5,365 nt of DNA from Cellvibrionales bacterium UBA2511. Its GTDB lineage: Bacteria; Pseudomonadota; Gammaproteobacteria; Pseudomonadales; Porticoccaceae. The stretch lies in assembly GCA_002341315.1 (NCBI GenBank), contig DDNV01000027.1, forward strand, positions 1 through 5,365, given 5' to 3'. The position numbers and the translations under genes are program-made. Below are positions 1-5,365 of the stretch, piece after piece; positions within the stretch are counted from its first letter, which is position 1, and the number at the start of each line of letters is the position of its first letter. The notes beneath the pieces were generated by a model. The model searched no databases and was not told where the DNA came from. It saw nothing but the letters and a program-made list of their open reading frames with translations.

Positions 1-1589
1 TGGGCCACGACGGCATGCTCTACTCACTGCCTTCGCGGGATATTATCGCCGACTCGGTGGAATACATGGTGAATGCCCACTGTGCCGATGCACTGGTGTG
101 TATATCCAACTGTGACAAGATCACCCCCGGTATGCTAATGGCGGCGATGCGCCTCAATATACCGACCATTTTTGTCTCAGGCGGGCCCATGGAAGCTGGC
201 AAAACCAAGCTTTCCGAGCATAAGCTGGATCTGGTGGATGCCATGGTGATAGCCGCTGATCCCGATGCCTCCGACGAAAAAGCCAATGAATATGAACGCT
301 CCGCCTGCCCCACCTGTGGTTCCTGCTCGGGGATGTTTACGGCCAATTCGATGAACTGTCTTACCGAAGCGCTGGGGTTGTCCCTGCCGGGCAATGGCAC
401 CACCCTGGCGACCCATGCGGACCGCCGCAGACTCTTTGAAGAAGCCGGTCGCCGCATCGTCTCAATGGCCCGGGAGTATTACGAAGAAGATCATCTGGCC
501 GTACTGCCTCGCTCCATTGCCAGCTTTGAGGCGTTTGAAAATGCCATGACCATGGACATCGCCATGGGCGGCTCCACCAATACCATCCTTCATCTTCTGG
601 CCGCCGCCCAGGAAGCCGACGTGGACTTCACCATGGCCGACATCGACCGGCTGTCGCGGAAAGTCCCACAACTCTGCAAGGTGGCGCCCAGCACCCCGAA
701 ATATCACGTCGAGGACGTGCATCGTGCCGGTGGCGTGTTCGGCATTCTCGGCGAACTGGATCGCGCGGGACTGCTTCACACCGATGTCTCTACAGTTCAC
801 ACACCGACCATGGCGGCGGCCTTGTCCCGCTGGGATATCATGCGCAACAATGACGATGCGCTGGCAAAATTCTTCAAGGCCGGCCCCGCCGGAATCCCCA
901 CCCAACAGGCCTTCAGCCAGGATACCCGTTGGAGTTCTCTCGATGCCGACCGCCAAAACGGTTGTATCCGCAGCCTGGAGCACGCCTTCAGTCTGGAGGG
1001 GGGGCTGGCCGTACTGTATGGCAATATCGCCCTCAACGGCTGTGTGGTGAAAACCTCCGGTGTGGATGACTCAATTCTGGTTTTCTCCGGTCCGGCCCAT
1101 ATTTGTGAAAGTCAGGATCAGGCCGTCGAGGATATTCTCAACGACCGGGTCAAAGCCGGCGACGTTGTTATTATTCGCTATGAAGGGCCCCGTGGTGGCC
1201 CGGGTATGCAGGAGATGCTCTACCCCACCAGCTATCTCAAGTCGAAAGGGCTGGGCAAGGACTGTGCGCTGATCACCGACGGGCGTTTTTCGGGGGGGAC
1301 CTCCGGCCTGTCCATCGGCCACGTCTCTCCTGAAGCCGCCGCCGGCGGGGCCATCGGCCTGGTCAGAGATGGCGATATCATTGAAATTGATATCCCCGGG
1401 CGCACCATCAACGTGGCACTCAGCGACCAGCAACTGGCGGAGCGCCGCGTCGAACAGGATGACCTGGGCTGGTATCCAGTGGAAAAACGGCCTCGCCGGG
1501 TATCTGCTGCACTGCAGGCGTATGCCGCACTGGCGACCAGCGCCGACCGTGGCGCCGTGCGTGATCTGAACCTGATCACTATCAAATAG
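1..1589 (+). CDS. ilvD: Dihydroxy-acid dehydratase, 5'-truncated by window edge
   Basis: Catalyses dehydration of 2,3-dihydroxy-isovalerate and 2,3-dihydroxy-3-methylvalerate to the 2-keto acids, the third common step of valine and isoleucine synthesis; a cytoplasmic Fe-S enzyme. The frame is open from the left edge: codons before the ATG at 15 read GHDG and match the family's MGHxGM segment, so that ATG (Met-90 of E. coli IlvD by recalled alignment) is internal and about 85 residues are missing. Visible motifs: SNCDK at 105-119, with the Fe-S cysteine (111-113) and the Mg-binding Asp and Lys after it; CPTCGSCSG at 306-332, whose third Cys matches E. coli Cys195; [10 protein letters not shown] near 1200, whose Glu matches E. 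coli Glu491; [10 protein letters not shown] near 1280, whose Ser matches the proposed catalytic base Ser517. The first Mg-binding Asp (E. coli Asp81) lies off the window. The C-terminus is complete ([12 protein letters not shown], then TAG). No frameshift or missing visible catalytic residue. Family identity is very secure. Confidence 0.97.
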   Translation, partial: GHDGMLYSLPSRDIIADSVEYMVNAHCADALVCISNCDKITPGMLMAAMRLNIPTIFVSGGPMEAGKTKLSEHKLDLVDAMVIAADPDASDEKANEYERSACPTCGSCSGMFTANSMNCLTEALGLSLPGNGTTLATHADRRRLFEEAGRRIVSMAREYYEEDHLAVLPRSIASFEAFENAMTMDIAMGGSTNTILHLLAAAQEADVDFTMADIDRLSRKVPQLCKVAPSTPKYHVEDVHRAGGVFGILGELDRAGLLHTDVSTVHTPTMAAALSRWDIMRNNDDALAKFFKAGPAGIPTQQAFSQDTRWSSLDADRQNGCIRSLEHAFSLEGGLAVLYGNIALNGCVVKTSGVDDSILVFSGPAHICESQDQAVEDILNDRVKAGDVVIIRYEGPRGGPGMQEMLYPTSYLKSKGLGKDCALITDGRFSGGTSGLSIGHVSPEAAAGGAIGLVRDGDIIEIDIPGRTINVALSDQQLAERRVEQDDLGWYPVEKRPRRVSAALQAYAALATSADRGAVRDLNLITIK

Positions 1590-1607
1590 CCAAAGGCTGC
1601 CAATATC

Positions 1608-1636
1608 AAAAAACCGGCTAACAAGGCCGGTTTTTT
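1608..1636. terminator. Bidirectional rho-independent terminator between convergent genes
   Basis: A perfect inverted repeat: six A plus CCGGC (1608-1618), a 7-base loop (1619-1625), then GCCGG plus six T (1626-1636). Read on the plus strand it is a GC stem followed by a T-tract 19 bases after the ilvD stop. Read on the minus strand it has the same form, 26 bases after the stop of the TPR gene. It should therefore terminate both ilvD and the tonB operon. The rest of the 1590-1662 spacer shows nothing else recognisable. Confidence 0.9.
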
Positions 1637-1662
1637 ATCTGATAAATTAGTGTGCGCAGTCT

Positions 1663-3012
1663 CTAAATTGATTGGCAACCCGCGATATCCGCGTCCATTT
1701 CCATGAGTTTTTCTCTGCGGGCCGCTTCGCTGCGAACATATTGCAACCACTGCCGGGCAGTTTTCCGGACATGTTGATCCGCTGCCGCCGCCTCAAATAC
1801 CGGCTCTGCCTCTCGATAACAGTTCAGGTTGACCAGTGCCGCGCCGAGGGTGAGATGCGTCAGGGCAGGGCGGGACAAGTCGCCTTTGCGCAGGGCATTG
1901 CGCGCCTCCCGAACAGCGGCCGAATTATCGTTGGAATCCAGATAGGCAGATGCCAACCGGGAAGCAATTGCCCCGCTATCCGACAGATTGGCCGCCCGCT
2001 GCAACACCGGCAACGCCTTGTCGGTCTCGCGCGCCAGCTGCCAGGCGCCACCCAGTGTCTCCAGGTTCTTTGCCGTCGGCTCAATGACACCACTGCTCAT
2101 GCCTTCATCGAGAATGCTGGCGGCCCGAAAAGGCACCTCTGCACCCAGATAGAGATACGCCAGGGACAGCAACTGCCGTTGATCCTTTAATTGTCGCTGC
2201 AAATGCAGCAGGTCCATCACGGCAAGCTGATCACCACTCCGCTCAAGCTGGCCAAAAATCCCGCCCAACTGCTGCCAGTAGCGCGTGCCGGGATAGTGCG
2301 TCACCAGCTGCTTGAGCACTGCTATCACTTTCTGATACTCGCCCCGCTCGTAGAAAAGTACACGCTGCAGGGACCACCAGCTCTCCTTGGGTATTTTTCC
2401 ACTGGACAATGCCTCCCCTACGATCTGGTTAACCAGACGCAGGGATTCGTCCTGACGCTTGAGGTAATAATACGCTTGAGCCAGCAACATACGTCCATCG
2501 CTGCCTGGCTCCGGCGTTTCCGTCAGCCAGGTTTCCAGCTGCCGGGCAGCCCGGCCATAATCCTCCTGTATGAAATACAGCTGGGCCACGGTATAGCGGG
2601 TAGCCATTTTCTGCCGATCGTCCACCTCTGGCTCGGCGAGCATTTTCAGGTAGTTGTCGATAGCGCGGGGATACTGCTCCAGAGAATAGTGGCTATAGCC
2701 CAGCAAGTTGTAGATTTGTGATTTTTCATAACTGGAACTGCAGGGCCGGTCCAGCAGACTGCCCAGCTGTTCAATCAATTCACTGAGTTGGGCCCGGGAC
2801 GGTGCACTGTCGCCTTGCAACGCCGCCTGAAGGGGCTCCAGTTGATTGGCGCAGGCCTGTCCAACCGCCTGTCTCTGACGGGTCTTGGTGTCCTGATACT
2901 GTCGCTGTTCGGCGGCCTTCTCGGATACAGCCCAGGGCTGAACCGGCCCCAACACCAGCACCGCCAACAGCCACCAACGACCCAACCCCATCCGCTGTTG
3001 CAATAGCTTCAT
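1663..3012 (-). CDS. Exported TPR-repeat protein, last gene of TonB2-type operon
   Basis: A 449-residue protein with an N-terminal export signal: basic KLLQQRMGLGR, a hydrophobic core WWLLAVLVL, and a likely cleavage site near PWA-VS (residues 26-30). The mature part is almost wholly helical. TPR-like helix pairs are seen at about 98-130 (YNLLGYSHYSLEQYPRAI), 136-168 (QLYFIQEDYGRAARQLE), 173-203, 211-243, 315-345, 349-378 and 385-412. Four cysteines occur (54, 91, 398, 446), so disulfides are possible in the periplasm. No enzyme motif is visible. The ATG lies 3 bases after the tonB stop, with AGG at 3019-3021 spaced 6 bases from it, so the start is well supported. TPR genes occupy the same place after tonB2 in Vibrio-type TonB2 clusters. 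A scaffold role for the periplasmic part of the TonB complex or its receptors is inference from position and TPR biology. There is no lipobox, so it is probably soluble rather than a lipoprotein. Confidence 0.88.
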   Translation of the reverse strand: MKLLQQRMGLGRWWLLAVLVLGPVQPWAVSEKAAEQRQYQDTKTRQRQAVGQACANQLEPLQAALQGDSAPSRAQLSELIEQLGSLLDRPCSSSYEKSQIYNLLGYSHYSLEQYPRAIDNYLKMLAEPEVDDRQKMATRYTVAQLYFIQEDYGRAARQLETWLTETPEPGSDGRMLLAQAYYYLKRQDESLRLVNQIVGEALSSGKIPKESWWSLQRVLFYERGEYQKVIAVLKQLVTHYPGTRYWQQLGGIFGQLERSGDQLAVMDLLHLQRQLKDQRQLLSLAYLYLGAEVPFRAASILDEGMSSGVIEPTAKNLETLGGAWQLARETDKALPVLQRAANLSDSGAIASRLASAYLDSNDNSAAVREARNALRKGDLSRPALTHLTLGAALVNLNCYREAEPVFEAAAADQHVRKTARQWLQYVRSEAARREKLMEMDADIAGCQSI

Positions 3013-3015
3013 TAC

Positions 3016-3621
3016 CTACCTGGCAATCTGGAAAGAAAATTTATACAACACACCCGGCACCTCTTCTGCCTTGCCATCGATAACCCGGGGCTTGTATTTG
3101 AGTTTTTCTGCCGCTCTCAGGGCATATTTGCCAAAACCCTTATTGGCCGGGGATTCTTCGAGCAGTTTGACATCCCGCACACTGCCGGTAACTGTGATGA
3201 CCACTTCCACCACCGCATAACCCTCCACACCCTGCCGCAGGGCCATGGGGGGATAATCGGGCTGGGGCACATAGACGGGAATGTAATCCGAATCGCGGGT
3301 AAATGAGCCGCCGAGCCCCACCTGCAGGCCCTCCATTGCAGGCGTCATCATATCGACGGGACCTTTCGGCGTCTCAATATTGACCTGGAGGTCGGGTACC
3401 GGGGGTGGCGGACGCTCAGCCTCCCGGGGTTTTTCCGGCCGGGTTACCTTGCGGTGCTCCTCAATGGTTCGTTGCGGTTGCCAGATATCCGCTATTTTTC
3501 GCAATGACCTGTCCGGCTCAGTCCCACCCGAAGCTGTGATGAGCCCATGCATGCCCAGCAACAGTGCCAACGTCATGATCAAACCGAGAACCGCCGCCAG
3601 TGCATACCGCATCAACACCAT
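3016..3621 (-). CDS. tonB: TonB energy-transducing protein (TonB2 type)
   Basis: A 201-residue TonB. It links the inner-membrane ExbB/ExbD proton channel to TonB-dependent outer-membrane receptors that import iron chelates, B12 and other large ligands. There is one N-terminal membrane anchor (residues about 5-29, with His25 near its periplasmic end). A charged and proline-rich linker follows (about 58-78, including RPEKPREAERPPPPVP). The C-terminal TonB domain spans about 118-201: PQPDYPPMALRQGVEGYAVV, then VTGSVRDVKLLEESP, FGKYALRAAEKLKYKPRVIDG, and a final strand VLYKFSF. The linker is short compared with E. coli TonB (239 residues), as is usual for TonB2-type proteins. The ATG at 3621 is preceded by GGAG (3634-3637) and lies 5 bases after the exbD stop. 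Met4 is a possible alternative start but is farther from the ribosome site. TolA and TonB1 are less likely given length and gene order. Confidence 0.93.
   Translation of the reverse strand: MVLMRYALAAVLGLIMTLALLLGMHGLITASGGTEPDRSLRKIADIWQPQRTIEEHRKVTRPEKPREAERPPPPVPDLQVNIETPKGPVDMMTPAMEGLQVGLGGSFTRDSDYIPVYVPQPDYPPMALRQGVEGYAVVEVVITVTGSVRDVKLLEESPANKGFGKYALRAAEKLKYKPRVIDGKAEEVPGVLYKFSFQIAR
3019..3021 (-). promoter_or_regulatory. Ribosome binding site of the TPR gene overlapping tonB 3' end
   Basis: The minus strand reads AGG TAG GTA ATG: AGG in the last tonB codons, then the tonB stop TAG (3016-3018), three bases, and the ATG of the TPR gene. Spacing from AGG to ATG is 6 bases, close to ideal, which supports the annotated start. 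Confidence 0.6.
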
Positions 3622-3626
3622 GAGTT

Positions 3627-4028
3627 TCAGGGACTCCGGGTTGAAACAGAGACGTTATCTATCCCGGCCGAACGCGCTGCATCAGCCACTTGGGACAGGG
3701 TTGCCATGGCCGCTCGGCCATCTGCCTGGATCACCAGTCCTCCGTGGGGATTTTCAGTGCGCAGACGCAGAATATGCAGACGCAAGTTGCCCGACTCCAC
3801 CTTTTGCTGGTCGATCCAGATGCTGTCATCCTGACCGACTGCCACCAGAATGGCGGGTGCTTGCCCGGCACCGGTGACGGCGACCGCACGGTCCACATCA
3901 ATACCGGGCTCGCGTATAAACGTGGCCGTGACAATAAAAAAAATCAGCATGATAAAAACCACGTCAAGCATGGGAGTCAAGTCAATCGATTGGGGGGGAT
4001 CCGGCTGGCGGTAAATTCTGTCACGCAT
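3627..4028 (-). CDS. exbD: ExbD proton-channel subunit of the TonB system
   Basis: A 133-residue ExbD/TolR-family protein: a cytoplasmic N-tail (1-20), a single membrane helix (about 21-41, MLDVVFIMLIFFIVTATF), and a periplasmic domain (about 45-130). The helix carries the family's essential proton-binding aspartate in LTPMLD, residue 22 (codon 3963-3965), equivalent to Asp25 of E. coli ExbD. Two ExbD chains are thought to sit inside an ExbB pentamer and use the proton gradient to drive TonB. The length is normal for ExbD (E. coli 141). It lies directly between exbB and tonB, which favours ExbD over TolR. The ATG at 4028 is 14 bases after the exbB stop, with GAGG at 4041-4044 overlapping that stop codon. 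Nothing is broken or missing. Confidence 0.95.
   Translation of the reverse strand: MRDRIYRQPDPPQSIDLTPMLDVVFIMLIFFIVTATFIREPGIDVDRAVAVTGAGQAPAILVAVGQDDSIWIDQQKVESGNLRLHILRLRTENPHGGLVIQADGRAAMATLSQVADAARSAGIDNVSVSTRSP
3634..3637 (-). promoter_or_regulatory. Ribosome binding site of tonB inside exbD 3' end
   Basis: GGAG on the minus strand lies within the final codons of exbD, 12 bases before the tonB ATG at 3621. It favours the first Met over Met4. The exbD stop (3627-3629) lies between the site and the start, again a coupled arrangement. Confidence 0.55.
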
Positions 4029-4040
4029 CGTCGTCCATTA

Positions 4041-4044
4041 CCTC
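4041..4044 (-). promoter_or_regulatory. Ribosome binding site of exbD overlapping exbB stop
   Basis: The minus strand reads TGAGG, where TGA is the exbB stop (4043-4045) and GAGG is the likely Shine-Dalgarno site, 12 bases before the exbD ATG. The spacing is rather long, so initiation may rely partly on ribosomes terminating on exbB. Confidence 0.55.
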
Positions 4045-4558
4045 AGTGGTCCATGGTCAGATGGTCGGCCAGTAGCAATCGCTCCCGCTCGGCCACGCGA
4101 CGCAAATAGGTATTGGCAAAAACCCCGGACAGCGCTGCCACCATCCCGGCCATAGTGGGGATAGTGGCCTGGGAGACGCCAGCGGCCATGGCGCGGGCAT
4201 CGCCACCACCACTGAGGGATAATACCTGGAAGACACCGATCATACCGGTCACTGTCCCCAGCAGACCCAGCAGAGGAGCGACAGTCATGAGCGCCCGAAT
4301 CAGTGACAGGTTACGATTGAGCTTCAGCGCCACCCGGGAGATCAATGCCTCACGGATCTGGTGTGCCCTCACCGAACGTCGCTCTGCGCGGGCTTCCCAA
4401 TAATCGAGCACCACACGGATGTCATTCCTGAGCACCGTGCGAAAATACCATACCCGTTCGAAGATCAGGGTCCACATCACCAGCAGCAACAGCGCTATAA
4501 CCAGCAGAACAGGTCCGCCGGCATCGAGAAACTTGCCAATATCTTCCAACAACAACAC
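4043..4558 (-). CDS. exbB: ExbB-type MotA/TolQ/ExbB proton channel protein (short paralog)
   Basis: A 171-residue inner-membrane channel protein expected to form the pentamer around ExbD. Three membrane helices are visible: about 14-36 (GGPVLLVIALLLLVMWTLIFERVWYF), 89-113 and 130-153. The middle one carries the family core VAPLLGLLGTVTGMI (93-107), followed by the loop GGGDARAMAAG and the third-helix start SQATIPTMAGMVAALSG. This is the short form typical of TonB2 clusters (E. coli ExbB has 244 residues), lacking most of the cytoplasmic loop. The start is GTG at 4556-4558, with GAGG (4567-4570) 8 bases upstream; no ATG upstream in frame would fit the TtpC-family stop, which is only 3 bases away. 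The GTG start probably lowers its translation or ties it to the upstream gene. Paired with a larger homologue immediately upstream, it is the second ExbB-like gene of the operon. Confidence 0.94.
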   Translation of the reverse strand: MLLLEDIGKFLDAGGPVLLVIALLLLVMWTLIFERVWYFRTVLRNDIRVVLDYWEARAERRSVRAHQIREALISRVALKLNRNLSLIRALMTVAPLLGLLGTVTGMIGVFQVLSLSGGGDARAMAAGVSQATIPTMAGMVAALSGVFANTYLRRVAERERLLLADHLTMDH

Positions 4559-4561
4559 GGC

Positions 4562-5365
4562 TCAAGCCTCGGTTTGCTCTGCCACAATGCCGGCACTCTG
4601 CTCTTCCAGAATATGCAGTACTCGCTGGGCCGGACTGTTAATCAGGGCATGCAGCAGCACCGTGGGAATCGCCACACACAGGCCGAGCACCGTCGTCACC
4701 AGTGCCGCCGAGATACCGCCAGCCATGGTTTTTGGGTCGCCCGTGCCAAACAGGGTAATCGCCTGGAACGTGACAATCATGCCGGTGACAGTACCCAGCA
4801 ACCCCATCAACGGGGCCACCATGGCAATGATTTTTAACAGCCCCAGACCTGACTCAATAGTGGGCCGCTCCTTGAGCACCTGCTCGTGCAGTTTTAACTC
4901 CAGCGATTCTGCATCAGCGCCACGATGATCCTCGCCCACCCTGAGCACCCGGCCCAGTGGATTGTTGAGATCGGCGCTGGGATTGTTCAGCTGCGCTGTG
5001 ACCCGGCGGGATATGGTGGAGAGTACGGCAAAACGCCAGCCTGCCAGCAGTAGCGCAATCACGCCGAGTGCTGTAATGAGATAACCGATCCAGCCGCCCT
5101 GATGCCAGCGCTCCAGCCAACCCGGACTATCCATAAGGGCGGACAGCAGGGTGCCGCCACTCGGTCCAGTGGGATCAATGCCGGTACGTGTAACTCCTTC
5201 TTTGGCCGCCTGTAACGTCTGCGCGGCTTTTCTGTAATCGCGCCCAGGCTGTCGCGGCAGCTCTGTGATCATCTCGGTTCCTGGCGGATAGTGCAGATAG
5301 GCACCATTCGAGAGCAAGTTGAACAGGCCGACTCTCACAACCTGCTGCTGGACTCGCTCACCCTC
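4562..5365 (-). CDS. ttpC: TtpC-like long MotA/TolQ/ExbB protein, 5'-truncated by window edge
   Basis: The C-terminal 267 residues of a larger protein; the frame runs without a stop to the right edge, where EGERVQQQVVRVGLFN precedes any usable start, so the GTG at 5336-5338 is an internal valine codon. In visible numbering, residues about 1-85 are a periplasmic-looking segment. A membrane helix follows at about 91-114 (GGWIGYLITALGVIALLLAGW), then a cytoplasmic stretch. The MotA/TolQ/ExbB domain then has helices at about 175-202 (MVAPLMGLLGTVTGMIVTF) and 217-241 (ALVTTVLGLCVAIPTVLLHAL). TtpC of Vibrio TonB2 systems has this design: an exported N-terminal region of roughly 200 residues fused to an ExbB-like core, about 450 residues in all, encoded just before exbB2-exbD2-tonB2. 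It is required for TonB2 function in vibrios; how it cooperates with ExbB is not settled. Family assignment is secure; the ttpC symbol rests on gene order and architecture. Confidence 0.9.
   Translation of the reverse strand, partial: EGERVQQQVVRVGLFNLLSNGAYLHYPPGTEMITELPRQPGRDYRKAAQTLQAAKEGVTRTGIDPTGPSGGTLLSALMDSPGWLERWHQGGWIGYLITALGVIALLLAGWRFAVLSTISRRVTAQLNNPSADLNNPLGRVLRVGEDHRGADAESLELKLHEQVLKERPTIESGLGLLKIIAMVAPLMGLLGTVTGMIVTFQAITLFGTGDPKTMAGGISAALVTTVLGLCVAIPTVLLHALINSPAQRVLHILEEQSAGIVAEQTEA
4567..4570 (-). promoter_or_regulatory. Ribosome binding site of exbB, supports GTG start
   Basis: GAGG on the minus strand, 8 bases before the GTG at 4558, lying inside the last codons of the ttpC-like gene. 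The ttpC stop TGA (4562-4564) falls between this site and the start, so ribosomes finishing ttpC end next to the exbB start. This supports translational coupling and fixes the GTG start. Confidence 0.7.

Noticed and set aside
15..17. ATG at 15 as the start of ilvD
   Set aside because: Codons upstream in the same frame (GHDG) already match the conserved family segment and no ribosome site can be seen; the gene continues off the left edge.
462..983. 173-residue minus-strand open frame inside ilvD
   Set aside because: It is a shadow of the strongly conserved ilvD coding sequence, with no family resemblance or start signal.
1637..1662. Possible promoter in the AT-rich spacer between the terminator and the TPR gene
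   Set aside because: Both flanking genes end here, so there is nothing downstream to express, and no convincing -35/-10 pair is present.
1232..1750. 172-residue minus-strand open frame spanning the ilvD 3' end and the spacer
   Set aside because: It crosses the bidirectional terminator and overlaps two solid genes, with a low-complexity Ser/Arg/Pro-rich translation.
2191..2721. 176-residue open frame on the plus strand, opposite the TPR gene
   Set aside because: It lies wholly antisense to a well-supported gene, its translation shows no recognisable domain, and no ribosome site or operon context supports it.
4361..4928. Two overlapping plus-strand open frames opposite exbB and ttpC
   Set aside because: Their compositions (rich in Gln/His or Ser/Thr/Arg) are typical of antisense reading of GC-rich genes, and both conflict with clear membrane-protein genes on the minus strand.
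5336..5338. GTG as the start of the long ExbB-like gene
   Set aside because: The frame stays open to the window edge and the upstream residues fit the family pattern; starting here would remove the exported N-terminal region.
3016..5365. Tol-Pal (tolQ-tolR-tolA) or flagellar motAB identity for the operon
   Set aside because: There is no TolB, Pal or YbgC, no MotB peptidoglycan-binding domain, and the third protein ends in a clear TonB C-terminal domain; two ExbB-like genes in tandem fit the TonB2 type instead.

Overview
The window looks like chromosomal DNA of a marine-type gammaproteobacterium. The grounds are an Escherichia coli-like dihydroxy-acid dehydratase and a gene order characteristic of the TonB2 energy-transduction cluster of Vibrio, Shewanella and related Gammaproteobacteria. 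The genus cannot be fixed from the sequence alone. Coding density is very high: the only real intergenic space is about 73 bases.

Layout. On the plus strand, 1-1589 is the 3' part of ilvD (branched-chain amino acid synthesis); about 85 N-terminal residues lie off the left edge. Then comes a short convergent spacer (1590-1662) whose perfect A-tract/GC-stem/T-tract palindrome (1608-1636) can terminate transcription from both sides. Everything from 1663 to the right edge is a single minus-strand operon, read right to left: a large MotA/TolQ/ExbB-family protein of the TtpC type (5' end off the window), a small ExbB, ExbD, TonB, and a secreted tetratricopeptide-repeat (TPR) protein. The four junctions are 3, 14, 5 and 3 bases long, so the genes are probably co-transcribed and translationally coupled.

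How the genes work together. ExbB and ExbD should form the inner-membrane proton channel, and TonB should carry the energy to TonB-dependent receptors in the outer membrane. TtpC is a second, longer ExbB-like subunit found in TonB2 systems. The TPR protein is exported and sits last in the operon, which suggests a periplasmic accessory role; its mechanism is not evident from the sequence. ilvD is functionally unrelated and merely a convergent neighbour.

No mobile element, CRISPR array, tRNA, rRNA or riboswitch was seen. The operon promoter is not in the window. I did not find a clearly undescribed system; the most interesting content is the two-ExbB TonB2 operon with its uncharacterised TPR partner.
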